A DNA stretch of 64,000 nt from an uncultured Flavobacteriales bacterium (GCA_905479915.1 CAJQOH010000025.1:124001-188000); one strand, 5' to 3'. Shown: positions 25,391-34,098, counted from the stretch's first letter. Numbers and translations are program-made. The notes: a model not told the origin generated them from the sequence alone.

Positions 25391-28195
25391 CTACCCTATC
25401 AAATACTTAACTCCAAAACTGAAGGTTGCCCCATTTTTATAAGAGTTAAAGATGTATTCTTCACCTTTATAATTGTATGTTTTCTTTATTGTTGGGTTTA
25501 GAATGTTTTGTGCTTTAAAACGTAGGCTAAACTTCTTTCCAATTCTTTTGTTGATGTTAAAATCTAATTGGTTTACTGGTTGTTGGTAAACGTTTGGTGT
25601 TGCTCCAAGAATAACCACAGCAATTTTTTCTCCTGATACATTATAGCTTAGATTCGCAGAAAACCCTAAAGAGTCATTATTGTACCCTAAAAATATATTA
25701 ACAATATATGGGGACTGACCAAATAATGCCCTTGTATCATCAGCATTTGGATCGTTTGCTCTAATCAACTCAAGCTCTTGATCATCAATACCAACTTCAG
25801 AATAAACATAAGTAAAGTTACCTCCAAAGCTAAACGTGTTAATGCTGTCCGAAATAAAACCAAGGGTCTTTTTAATTTCGAACTCAGCACCATAGACAGT
25901 CGCTTTGTCAATGTTTCTCCAAGTAAGCTCAGCATTTTGTGCTTGAGTATTAAAAACTAGCTCTATAGGGTTTGTAAATGACTTATAGAAACCCCCAATA
26001 GAAATTATTTCTCCAAAACCAGGGAATGTTTCTAGCCGAAGGTCAAAATTATCAACTAACGTTCTTTCTAAATTTGGGTTTCCAATAATGGTCCAGTTGG
26101 TAGAGAAATCATATGTTGCAAAAGGAGCAATTTCTCTAAAAGTTGGCCTAGCCAATGTTTTAGAGTAAGAGGCTCTAATGTTGGTGTTTTCTTTAAGTGC
26201 ATAAGAGGTGTTTAATGCGGGTAAAATATCTAGCTCATTGAGCTCTCCTAATTCCTGTTCTTGATCGAAACTTCTTACTAATATGTTTGTTGTTTCTAAT
26301 CTAGCACCACCAACCGCTCTAAATTTACTGGTTGCCCAGATGTCTGCCATTAAGTATCCTGCAAAAATTTGCTGATCAGCTCCATAACTATTTCTTCTTT
26401 CGGTAGCCTCTTCAATATATAAGTAGTCTGAAACAGGGTTTCCTGCAGTTGGAAGTGTCATGTTATTACTGCTTAAATATTCTGCAACATTTCCATCATA
26501 ATTTAAGTTTCCTTGTGATCTGTAGTTGTAACGACTTTCTGTTAAAACTCTCTCTTGTACTAAAAAAGCACTACCGAATTTAATTTTAGATGTTTTTCCA
26601 TCTTTTTCTGCGATATCAAATTCAAAATTCAGTTTTCCATCTCCAGTTGTTTGAGATAAATCTCTATAATATCTTGTGGGCACAGGATAAATGGATGCCT
26701 GGATGCTATAATTGTTTGTGTCAGCCTCTACAATGTAATCATTAGAAAAGTACCTTAAATCTGGTTGTTTTTGTGAAGATTCTGACCATGCCCAAATCCA
26801 GTCAACTTTTAGTTTTTTTAGGCTTTCAAATTTATGCTCTCCTGTTGTTTGGTAACTGGCTAAAGCATTTTGTTCATACTCTAAAGCTCTTGTTTGGAAG
26901 AATAAACCTGTTTGTTCTGCAGGTATTTCACCTTCTTGAAATGTTGTTGTACTAATTCCGTTTTGGTTACGGATGTAATTAAACCCCAATTTATGGTTTT
27001 CAGAAAGTCTGTAAGAAACCGTTGCAAAAGCTCCCCATAAAATGTTTTCTTGAGACCTCGTATCTGTTAATGTTCTTGATGCGTTTAGTTCATTAACGTC
27101 ATCCACAGACCCTGTTAATTCATACCTGTTTGTAAAAGCATCGCTTTTTCTGTGATTAAATTTTTTAGAGTAAGAAAGGCCTGTTACAAAACCTATTTCT
27201 TTTCCAAACAGCCTTTTTTGATTTCCCACAGATAGAGAATAGCTTTGGTTAAGAGATGAGTTTTTTTCGTCTACATCCATTTCTTTATTGAATGACTTAC
27301 CTATAGCAGAAAGCCTTGTATTGTCTACAAAAAGAGCTGGTATTCTTTGAACAGAACTTGGTGCATCTCTAGTTCCATTATCAAAACCAAGAGCATCCAT
27401 ACCTCCACCCTGATAAGTTAAAAAGTCGCTTTTAAAACTAGACTCTGTATTGTAACCTAGAGAGGTGGAAAACTGAAAAGTAAATGCTTCAGGAAAATCC
27501 TTTGTTTCAATATCAACTAGTCCGCCAGTAAAACTTCCTGGGAGATCAGGGCTAAAAGACTTGACCACTTTCATGTTTTCAATCATGTTGGTAGGAAATA
27601 GATCTAATTGAACTGCGTTTCTATTGGGGTCTAACCCTGGAATTTCAGCTTTATTTAATGTGGTTTTACTATAACGATCACTTAAGCCCCTTACATAAAC
27701 ATATTTTCCCCCTTCAATTGTAAGCCCTGTAACTCTTTTGGCTGCGGAAGCAGCATCGCTATCACCTCTTTTTGCAATTTCTTTAGCGCCAATTGCCTCC
27801 ATTACAGTTGAACTCTTTTTCTTTACATTAAGTAAGTAAGCTTCATTGTTTCTTTCTACTTTAGCTGAAACCGTAAAAGTTTCAATTTCCATAGAAGAAG
27901 TTCCTAAAGTAAAGTTGTGAGTGCTTGTTTCTCCATCAACAACAGTAATGGTTGCAGAATCAGAAGAGAACGAAATGTATGAAGAGACCACTGTATAGGT
28001 TCCTGCAGCAACATTTTCTATTTTATATTCCCCAAAAATATCAACCATAGAACCTGTAGTTGTTCCCTTTAGCAATACGGTTGCTCCGATTAGCTCTTCT
28101 CCTTCTGAACTTGCTACTTTTCCTTTAATGGTTCCTTGGGCAAAAACTGTTCCTGTTAAACAGGCTGTTATTATTATTGATAATACTTTTTTCAT
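25391..28195 (-). CDS. TonB-dependent outer-membrane receptor
   Basis: This 934-residue receptor has a signal peptide (MKKVLSIIITACLTGTVFAQ), a carboxypeptidase-regulatory-like domain (around 22-110), a plug domain (around 120-240, with MEAIGAKEIAKRGDSDAASA and VYVRGLSDRYS) and a beta-barrel to the C terminus. It has no SusD-type partner beside it. Instead, a beta-helix lipoprotein with the same promoter type lies upstream in the same direction. The Pho-type repeat suggests import of a phosphorus source, such as an organophosphate or a phosphorylated polymer; the substrate is inferred, not shown. The ATG at 28195 gives the signal peptide; an earlier start is 7 codons upstream. Confidence 0.92.
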   Translation of the reverse strand: MKKVLSIIITACLTGTVFAQGTIKGKVASSEGEELIGATVLLKGTTTGSMVDIFGEYKIENVAAGTYTVVSSYISFSSDSATITVVDGETSTHNFTLGTSSMEIETFTVSAKVERNNEAYLLNVKKKSSTVMEAIGAKEIAKRGDSDAASAAKRVTGLTIEGGKYVYVRGLSDRYSKTTLNKAEIPGLDPNRNAVQLDLFPTNMIENMKVVKSFSPDLPGSFTGGLVDIETKDFPEAFTFQFSTSLGYNTESSFKSDFLTYQGGGMDALGFDNGTRDAPSSVQRIPALFVDNTRLSAIGKSFNKEMDVDEKNSSLNQSYSLSVGNQKRLFGKEIGFVTGLSYSKKFNHRKSDAFTNRYELTGSVDDVNELNASRTLTDTRSQENILWGAFATVSYRLSENHKLGFNYIRNQNGISTTTFQEGEIPAEQTGLFFQTRALEYEQNALASYQTTGEHKFESLKKLKVDWIWAWSESSQKQPDLRYFSNDYIVEADTNNYSIQASIYPVPTRYYRDLSQTTGDGKLNFEFDIAEKDGKTSKIKFGSAFLVQERVLTESRYNYRSQGNLNYDGNVAEYLSSNNMTLPTAGNPVSDYLYIEEATERRNSYGADQQIFAGYLMADIWATSKFRAVGGARLETTNILVRSFDQEQELGELNELDILPALNTSYALKENTNIRASYSKTLARPTFREIAPFATYDFSTNWTIIGNPNLERTLVDNFDLRLETFPGFGEIISIGGFYKSFTNPIELVFNTQAQNAELTWRNIDKATVYGAEFEIKKTLGFISDSINTFSFGGNFTYVYSEVGIDDQELELIRANDPNADDTRALFGQSPYIVNIFLGYNNDSLGFSANLSYNVSGEKIAVVILGATPNVYQQPVNQLDFNINKRIGKKFSLRFKAQNILNPTIKKTYNYKGEEYIFNSYKNGATFSFGVKYLIG

Positions 28196-28213
28196 TGTGT
28201 TATTTTTATGCTG

Positions 28214-28270
28214 CAAAGAAAATTAGAGTTCATAAATCTTCAGTTAATCAAATGTTAAGTCTCTGTTATA
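28214..28270 (-). promoter_or_regulatory. Candidate Pho box and promoter of the TonB receptor gene
   Basis: On the minus strand three units TATAACA (28270-28264), CTTAACA (28259-28253) and ATTAACT (28248-28242) follow at 11-base steps. A -7-like TTTCTTTG is at 28221-28214, exactly 20 bases after the last unit. Confidence 0.68.
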
Positions 28271-28360
28271 AGTGCCGGTATGTAATAAAATTATTGCCTC
28301 TTGGGCTTAGGCATATAAATTCTCCTAACTGTATGATTACTATAGGCTTTAAGTAATAAA

Positions 28361-28388
28361 AAAAGCCCCTGCGGCTACAGGGGCTTTT
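28361..28388 (-). terminator. Terminator after the beta-helix lipoprotein gene
   Basis: Stem AAAAGCCCCTG / CAGGGGCTTTT with a 6-base loop is followed on the minus strand by a T-rich run. It separates the lipoprotein transcript from the TonB receptor promoter. Confidence 0.85.
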
Positions 28389-28407
28389 AGTTTTGTTTAA
28401 TTTAATA

Positions 28408-29763
28408 TTAAGGGAATGTTAAAGTCCACCCTTGTGCCCAGTTAGTTCCGTCAAATGCACCAACATAAGTTACATTATCATACCACGCATCTGCAGATGC
28501 TGTTCCTGTGCCTAATGCTGCCCCAGGAACTGGGTTTGCACTTGTAATAGATGCTGCAGTAGTGCTCACATTTGAAATGCTTGCGTGTCCTGATAAATCA
28601 ACACCATTATTGTCTACAATGTTATCTTGTCCTATTGCTGAAAGAACAATTCCAGCAAACTTTAACTGCCCAGCATCTAAACGAGCTTTAGAGTCTTCAC
28701 CAGAAGCAAGGTCTTCAATATCAATTCCTTTTCCAAAGTTGTGGAATACTGAGTTGTGGTATTCTCCACCCGCATTGTCTCTAAATGTTAGGGCTCTACT
28801 TGTTCCATTTCCAATGTATGTTGCGTTGTAGATTACTGGTGTAGCATATGGTGTTCCATCTTCAGGAGAAGTTCCTCCATCGTGCTCTCCACCTCTGTCA
28901 GAGTTAGCATTTTCAATTGCAAGCCAGAACTGACCTTTTCCTCTATAACCTTGGTCGTAATCGAAAGAGTCATCTAAAACATTTGATACTAAAATGTGCT
29001 TTAAGTTTGGCGCTCCACCAAAAAATTCAACACCATCATCAGCATTAGCAACAACCTCTATGTGGTGAATTGTTGTTCCAGAACCTACTCCACCAAGAGT
29101 TAAACCGTTTATTTCATTTCCTGCACCAATATCAGTTCCACCATGTCTAATAGAAACATAGCACAAAGTACCTGAATTATCGGCATCATTAGCCCCACCA
29201 TACGAACCTCTTGTTTCTGAAGTTGGAATTCCCTCAATGTTTTGGCTAGAAGGAACAGTGTTTAATACTGCATCTCCTAATAACATTAATCCTCCCCACT
29301 GACCTGTTGTTGTCATAGGAACAGAACCATCTAAAGGGTCTGCTTCAAATGTGAAAATAATTGGTTGAGTAACTGTTCCACAAGCGTTAATTACACCACC
29401 TTTAGCAACGATTAGTGCGGATGCATTTGCTCCAGTTCCTGGTTTTCCTTTTATAACTGTTCCAGGCTGTATTGTTAATGTTTGCCCAGAGTTTACAAAA
29501 ACGAACCCATCTAATAAATAAATGTTATCGTTGGTCCAAGTTGTTGTTCCTGTTCCGCTACCGTTGTCTGCAACTGTTATTGTGTTACTTGCTGGAAGAA
29601 CAGGTGTTACAGCATACGTACAAGACCCGTCATCTTTTTCTGCATCAGCACTATAGTTCTCTGCTGTAAGGTCTGTACAACCTTCCTTTTTTGAACATGA
29701 AGTTAATAGACTTCCTAATCCAATTGTAATCACTGCTACAAGTAATAAGTTTTTTGTTTTCAT
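28408..29763 (-). CDS. Lipoprotein with Cys-bracketed acidic repeat and beta-helix domain
   Basis: This 451-residue protein has a lipoprotein signal (LLTSC, Cys near 23). A short acidic module follows, CTDLTAENYSADAEKDDGSC, a motif seen in many Bacteroidota surface proteins. The rest is a right-handed beta-helix (around 60-440) with recurring G-x-x-I/V strands and a VEFFGGAPNLKHILVSN segment. Homologues are often labelled as multidrug transporters, which the sequence does not support. The protein has its own Pho-type promoter and precedes the TonB receptor, so it may be the surface partner that binds its substrate. The function is inferred from position. Confidence 0.82.
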   Translation of the reverse strand: MKTKNLLLVAVITIGLGSLLTSCSKKEGCTDLTAENYSADAEKDDGSCTYAVTPVLPASNTITVADNGSGTGTTTWTNDNIYLLDGFVFVNSGQTLTIQPGTVIKGKPGTGANASALIVAKGGVINACGTVTQPIIFTFEADPLDGSVPMTTTGQWGGLMLLGDAVLNTVPSSQNIEGIPTSETRGSYGGANDADNSGTLCYVSIRHGGTDIGAGNEINGLTLGGVGSGTTIHHIEVVANADDGVEFFGGAPNLKHILVSNVLDDSFDYDQGYRGKGQFWLAIENANSDRGGEHDGGTSPEDGTPYATPVIYNATYIGNGTSRALTFRDNAGGEYHNSVFHNFGKGIDIEDLASGEDSKARLDAGQLKFAGIVLSAIGQDNIVDNNGVDLSGHASISNVSTTAASITSANPVPGAALGTGTASADAWYDNVTYVGAFDGTNWAQGWTLTFP

Positions 29764-29798
29764 TTTTTCAATATTTAGTTTTATAATTTTTTACTCTG

Positions 29799-29866
29799 CA
29801 AAGAAAGGTGCCAATTGTTATTTGATGATGAATGGAATCTTATACTTGCCTTAACTTCGTGTTAAG
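29799..29866 (-). promoter_or_regulatory. Candidate Pho box and promoter of the beta-helix lipoprotein gene
   Basis: On the minus strand CTTAACA (29866-29860) and GTTAAGG (29855-29849) have an 11-base period, with a weak third unit at 29844-29838. A -7-like TTTCTTTG at 29806-29799 lies 42 bases after the second unit (31 after the third). The same -7 octamer is used by the TonB receptor. Confidence 0.6.
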
Positions 29867-29942
29867 AATAAGTGTTTTGAAAAGCGGTTTTAAAGATGTT
29901 TTTGTTTTATAACCTCTAACAATAACAAGGATTAAACAATTA

Positions 29943-29988
29943 ATTAATATTAAATTAACACGTGAGAAAAACAGACGTTGTATCTTCG
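29943..29988 (+). promoter_or_regulatory. Candidate Pho box and promoter of phoB
   Basis: ATTAATA (29943-29949) and ATTAACA (29954-29960) have an 11-base period, with another ATTAAAC just upstream. A -7-like TATCTTCG is at 29981-29988, exactly 20 bases after the last unit. This predicts autoregulation of the phoB-phoR pair. Confidence 0.6.
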
Positions 29989-30006
29989 TACTAAAATTAG
30001 ATTGAT

Positions 30007-30684
30007 ATGAGCAAAGAAAAAATATTGTTAGTTGATGATGAGCCAGACATCATTGAGTTTTTAAGCTATAATTTAACCAAGGAAGGCTACGATGTTTTTA
30101 CTGCTAGTAGCGGTACTGAAGCCATAGAAGTTGCAAAGGCCAAAAATCCAGACTTAATTGTTTTAGATGTGATGATGCCTGAAATGGACGGAATAGAAAC
30201 ATGTCATGAATTAAGAAACACTGAAGGGCTCAAAGATGTTTTGATTGCCTTTTTAAGTGCAAGAGGAGAAGATTATTCACAAGTTGCCGGATTTGATGCT
30301 GGTGCAGATGACTATATTGCTAAGCCGATAAAACCAAGACTATTAATAAGCCGTGTAAAAGCGATTTTAAGAAGGGCTTCTGACGGAGGAAAAGAAGCCG
30401 TTTCTGAAACAGAAGCCGGAATTAAAATAGATAGAGAAAAGTATCTGGTTTATAAAGATGGGGAAGAATTTTCTTTTCCTAAAAAAGAGTTTGAATTATT
30501 GTCTTTATTGTTATCTAAACCAGGGAAAGTATTTACTAGAGATGTAATTTTGAGCAGTGTTTGGGGGGGTGAAGTTGTTGTTGGAGATAGAACAATTGAC
30601 GTACACATAAGAAAGCTTCGAGAAAAATTGGGAGATAATTACATTACAACAGTAAAAGGAGTTGGTTATAAGTTTGATGCATAA
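30007..30684 (+). CDS. PhoB-like response regulator
   Basis: This 225-residue OmpR-family regulator has an intact receiver (ILLVDDEPD with the acidic pair, acceptor Asp54 in LIVLDVMMPEMDG, Lys in DDYIAKPIKP) and a winged-helix domain (around 130-225) with FPKKEFELLSLLLSKPGKVFTRD and TVKGVGYKF. It is followed by a PhoR-type kinase gene. The pair resembles PhoB-PhoR, and its promoter carries the same repeat as the phosphate-type genes, so it is the best candidate for the factor that binds them. OmpR-family pairs can have other signals, so phosphate sensing is an inference. Confidence 0.92.
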   Translation: MSKEKILLVDDEPDIIEFLSYNLTKEGYDVFTASSGTEAIEVAKAKNPDLIVLDVMMPEMDGIETCHELRNTEGLKDVLIAFLSARGEDYSQVAGFDAGADDYIAKPIKPRLLISRVKAILRRASDGGKEAVSETEAGIKIDREKYLVYKDGEEFSFPKKEFELLSLLLSKPGKVFTRDVILSSVWGGEVVVGDRTIDVHIRKLREKLGDNYITTVKGVGYKFDA

Positions 30685-30789
30685 ATGAGTTAAAAATCTA
30701 AAGCTCATAAAAGTTTATTTTTGTAGTAGAAAACAACAGTGATTAAAACTTTTAACTTTACAAACTTTCTAACCTGATAAACTAAACAA

Positions 30790-31818
30790 TTGAAAGACTT
30801 AACCCCAAATGGAATAGCCCTAAGAATTTCTGTTCTTGTTTCAGTAGCAATTACCTTGTTGGTTTTTATTTTGGAGTATTTAGTTTCTTCGGTTAATTAT
30901 ACGTTGATTTCTTTGGTTTTTCCAGTAACTTTTTTGGCCTCTTATGTAGGTTTTAGAATCGCGGTAGAAAAATTCATTTATAAAAAAATAAAGGTTATTT
31001 ATCGAACCATTCACAAGTTAAAACTTAAAAAAGGAGAGGAAGAAAAGGAGTTCAGTTTAACTCAAATTCAAACAGAAGTAGAAGACTGGGACAAATTAAA
31101 TAAGGAGGAAATAGAACGATTAAAGGGGTTAGAAAACTATAGGAGAGAGTTTGTTGGAAATGTTTCTCACGAGTTAAAAACACCAATTTTTAATATTCAA
31201 GGATATTTATTAACCCTTTTAGAGGGCGGGTTAGAGGATCCCAACATTAACGTTAAATACTTAGAAAAAGCAAACAAAGGTGTTGACAGGATGATTTCGT
31301 TAATAGAAAACCTAGATGAAATATCAAAGTTAGAGTCTGGGGCAATTGAAATAAAAATGGAAAAGCTGGATATTGCTTCAGTTATAAAAGAGGTTTCAGC
31401 ATCTCTTGAAATGAGCGCTAAAAAGAATAATATTTCTATTGTTTTTGTTGACGAGCCTAATAAACCAATATGGGTAAAAGCTGACGCTCAAGGAATAAAT
31501 CAGGTTTTAGTTAATTTAATTGTAAACTCGCTAAAATATGGGGTTGAGGATGGGGAAACATTAATTAAGCTTTTTGATATGCATGACAACATCCTGATTG
31601 AGGTTGCTGACAATGGTCAAGGAATAGCTCCAGAGCATTTGCCTCGTTTGTTTGAGCGGTTTTATAGAACAGACAAGGGAAGAGCTAGAGAAACTGGAGG
31701 GACAGGATTAGGTCTGTCTATAGTAAAGCACATTATTGAGGCGCACAATCAAACAATTAATGTTAGGAGTACAGAAGGAGTTGGATCTACCTTCTCTTTT
31801 ACCTTAAAGAAAGCATAA
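30790..31818 (+). CDS. PhoR-like sensor histidine kinase
   Basis: This 342-residue kinase has two N-terminal membrane helices (around 13-33 and 37-57) with almost no periplasmic loop. A short linker follows, then HisKA with phosphoacceptor His127 (VSHELKTP) and a HATPase domain with NLIVNSLKYG, DNGQG and GGTGLGLS. The tiny extracytoplasmic loop is typical of PhoR, which senses through transport partners and PhoU-like proteins. The start is TTG, with no better ATG nearby. It lies 105 bases after phoB; a TATTTTTG at 30716-30723 could give a second promoter. It converges on cysQ. Confidence 0.92.
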   Translation: MKDLTPNGIALRISVLVSVAITLLVFILEYLVSSVNYTLISLVFPVTFLASYVGFRIAVEKFIYKKIKVIYRTIHKLKLKKGEEEKEFSLTQIQTEVEDWDKLNKEEIERLKGLENYRREFVGNVSHELKTPIFNIQGYLLTLLEGGLEDPNINVKYLEKANKGVDRMISLIENLDEISKLESGAIEIKMEKLDIASVIKEVSASLEMSAKKNNISIVFVDEPNKPIWVKADAQGINQVLVNLIVNSLKYGVEDGETLIKLFDMHDNILIEVADNGQGIAPEHLPRLFERFYRTDKGRARETGGTGLGLSIVKHIIEAHNQTINVRSTEGVGSTFSFTLKKA

Positions 31819-31823
31819 CAAGC

Positions 31824-32618
31824 TTATCGTCTTACCAAGAAAGAACTATTTAATAAGTTTTCTTTGTTGTATTTGACTTCCCTGTTTGTTTCTGGGTGAA
31901 CCACTTCTCCTCCGGAAGCTTTAACAATAGCATGTCCAGCAGCAATGTCCCACTCCATGGTTGGGCCAAACCGAGGGTAAATATCAGCACAACCTTCAGC
32001 AACCATACAAAGTTTTAATGAGCTTCCTTTAAAAAGGAGTTGAACATTTTTGTGAAGTGTTTTTTGTTCAGCGATAAACATTTCTGTTTTGGCACTCATG
32101 TGAGAACGGCTACCAAGAATTACGAAACTGGTTCTCGTTTGCTTTAAAGGTAGCTGCTCTGCTTTTCCTAATAAATTATTAATAGAAGGTATTGGATCAT
32201 CTACCTGTTCAATTTTATAGGCAATTTTATCTGCAAAATATAACACCTTTGTAACAGGAACATAAATAACCCCCATTGTTGGTGTTCCGTTTTCAATTAA
32301 GGCAATGTTAACAGTAAATTCACCATTACGTTTCACAAACTCTTTTGTTCCGTCTAAAGGGTCTACTAGCCAAAATTGTTTCCAGTTTTGTCTTGTTGAA
32401 TAGTCAGCCTGGCGTCCCTCTTCGCTTAAAATAGGAAGACCTGTTTTTTTTAGTTCCGCGAGAATAGCTAAATGAGCTCTTTTGTCAGCCTTGGTTAAAG
32501 GAGAGTTGTCTTCTTTATTTTCTACAGAAAAATCTGAATTGTAAACGGTTAATATTTCTTTTCCGGCAGTTATGCTGGCATTTATAATTTGTATTAACCA
32601 AGCCTCTCTGTTTATCAT
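31824..32618 (-). CDS. cysQ: 3'(2'),5'-bisphosphate nucleotidase
   Basis: This 264-residue inositol monophosphatase-superfamily enzyme has the metal-binding motifs LSEEGRQ and WLVDPLDGTKEF, plus the later WDIAAGHAIVKASGG. CysQ removes the 3'-phosphate from PAP/PAPS, recycling a toxic by-product of sulfate assimilation and coenzyme A use. It is upstream of nothing obvious and 27 bases after deoC, so both may be co-transcribed. It converges on phoR with five bases between stop codons. Confidence 0.92.
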   Translation of the reverse strand: MINREAWLIQIINASITAGKEILTVYNSDFSVENKEDNSPLTKADKRAHLAILAELKKTGLPILSEEGRQADYSTRQNWKQFWLVDPLDGTKEFVKRNGEFTVNIALIENGTPTMGVIYVPVTKVLYFADKIAYKIEQVDDPIPSINNLLGKAEQLPLKQTRTSFVILGSRSHMSAKTEMFIAEQKTLHKNVQLLFKGSSLKLCMVAEGCADIYPRFGPTMEWDIAAGHAIVKASGGEVVHPETNREVKYNKENLLNSSFLVRR

Positions 32619-32645
32619 GACTGTGTGTTTTAGAATTAAAGGGAT

Positions 32646-33542
32646 TTAAAAAATGGTTTTTAAATCAGGGAAACTTTTTTCTAAACGACTAGCAACAACT
32701 GTTGCCAAGCTACTTGCGCCAAACCTAAATAATTTATTACTTAACCACACCTCACCAAGGGTCTTTTCTGTTAGCCTTAGGTAGTTGCTAGCTGTTTCTA
32801 TGTCGCTTATTCCTCCAGATGGTTTAAACCCTACTTTAATGCCTTTAGAAGAGTGGAAGTCTTTAATGGCATTGAGCATTATATAAGCAGCATTATAAGT
32901 TGCCCCCTCAGAAATTTTACCGGTAGAAGTTTTTATAAAGTCAGCGCCAGCATACATCGCTAAATCACTAGCAATTCGAATATTTTTATTTGTTTTCAGT
33001 TCCCCACTTTCAATAATTACTTTAAGATGAACGGAGCCACAACACTTTTTAATTGCTGCAATTTCATCAAATACCTCCTGATAATAACCGTCAATAAGTT
33101 TTCCTCTTGAAATAACCATGTCTATTTCTGTCGCCCCCTCTTTGATGGCCCACTCAACTTCTTTTAATTTTATTTCAAGAGAAGATTGTCCAGAAGGAAA
33201 GGCCCCCGCAACACAAGCTGTATTTACAGAAGTTTCTTTTATTTTTTGATTTACAAGCTTTGCAAAGGTTGGGTAAACACAAATGGCAGCAACATTTGGA
33301 AGGTCAGCAATTGCTTCAATCTGCAAAACCTTGTTGCACATCCCTTCAATTTTCTCAGGAGTGTCTGCACCCTCTAAAGAAGTTAAGTCGATTAAGCTAA
33401 AAATAAGTTTTAATAGGTTTTCCTCATTGGTTTCACCCAAAGGGCTTTGAAAAATAGCCTCTATTTTAGCGGGAATGTTTTCACCGAAACAGAAATCAGG
33501 ATTCAAGCTAGGAATATCGGTAGTGTTTATTGCGTGAATCAT
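32646..33542 (-). CDS. deoC: Deoxyribose-phosphate aldolase
   Basis: This 298-residue class I aldolase splits 2-deoxyribose 5-phosphate to glyceraldehyde 3-phosphate and acetaldehyde. Schiff-base Lys204 is in DFIKTSTGK; other family stretches are LIDLTSLEG, TEIDMVISRGKL, LKVIIESGELK and KPSGGIS. It is longer than the E. coli type (about 259 residues), which is usual for this branch. It is divergent from the TM2 protein gene and is followed by cysQ. Confidence 0.95.
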   Translation of the reverse strand: MIHAINTTDIPSLNPDFCFGENIPAKIEAIFQSPLGETNEENLLKLIFSLIDLTSLEGADTPEKIEGMCNKVLQIEAIADLPNVAAICVYPTFAKLVNQKIKETSVNTACVAGAFPSGQSSLEIKLKEVEWAIKEGATEIDMVISRGKLIDGYYQEVFDEIAAIKKCCGSVHLKVIIESGELKTNKNIRIASDLAMYAGADFIKTSTGKISEGATYNAAYIMLNAIKDFHSSKGIKVGFKPSGGISDIETASNYLRLTEKTLGEVWLSNKLFRFGASSLATVVASRLEKSFPDLKTIF

Positions 33543-33564
33543 AATTGCACGTTAATTAAATTAT

Positions 33565-33572
33565 TAATTTTG
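33565..33572 (+). promoter_or_regulatory. -7 element upstream of the TM2 protein gene
   Basis: TAATTTTG matches TAnnTTTG. An ATTG at 33544-33547 gives a rather short 17-base spacing, so the -33 part is weak. Transcription would start near 33579. Confidence 0.4.
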
Positions 33573-33672
33573 AAAATTATGCAATTAAACTCAAAAATGA
33601 ATTCTACGCAGGCTGGCTTAACTTGCAAAAGGGCTACCAACAGGGGTTTAAATACTTTACCTTTTTAATTAG

Positions 33673-34098
33673 ATGAAAATGAGGTACTATATTGCAGTTT
33701 TTCTTTTGTTTATTTTAATAGGTAATGGTGTTAAGGCGAATAACGACTCTTTAACACAGAGGGTAGATCAATCAATTGAAAAAGCGTTAGCTGAATTACA
33801 CCAAGAAGACATGGGGGAAGCTTTTTATGTGCAGGTAGAAAAAGATTCGGTTACTGTTGGTGCCCAAGGAAGACAGGTGAAGTTTAAACGAGGAAAGGCA
33901 ATTTTATTTACGCTTTTTACCGGATTGTTTGGTGGTCATAGAGTGTATTTTGGGACTCACCAAAGAACCCCAATTATTTATTCATTAACCTTTGGAGGGC
34001 TTGGAATACTACCTTTAATTGATTTAGTGAACATAATATTTACGAAAGACTTATCTAAATTTGAACACAAAACCCAGGTTATTATGTGGGGCAAATAA
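33673..34098 (+). CDS. Exported/membrane TM2-domain protein
   Basis: This 141-residue protein has an N-terminal signal (MKMRYYIAVFLLFILIGNGVKA), a short helical region, and a TM2-type pair of membrane helices (around 78-130) with FTGLFGGHRVYFGTHQRTPIIYSL and GILPLIDLVNIIF. TM2 proteins are small membrane proteins of unknown role, often duplicated in Bacteroidota. A second start two codons later is possible. The next small exported protein gene begins 8 bases after its stop. Confidence 0.85.
   Translation: MKMRYYIAVFLLFILIGNGVKANNDSLTQRVDQSIEKALAELHQEDMGEAFYVQVEKDSVTVGAQGRQVKFKRGKAILFTLFTGLFGGHRVYFGTHQRTPIIYSLTFGGLGILPLIDLVNIIFTKDLSKFEHKTQVIMWGK

Noticed and set aside
29955-29970. ATTAACACGTGAGAAA before phoB as a third parS site
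   Set aside because: It shares CACGTG with parS but the outer arms do not match TGTTNC/GAAACA; the TTAACA part is better explained by the Pho-type repeat.
33618-33640. GCTTAACTTGC before the TM2 protein gene
   Set aside because: A single unit without an in-phase partner, and located downstream of the likely transcription start.
33597-33668. A 23-codon open frame (MNSTQAG...) ending 4 bases before the TM2 protein start
   Set aside because: Too short and compositionally plain to call a gene. It could be a coupled leader, but nothing else supports it.
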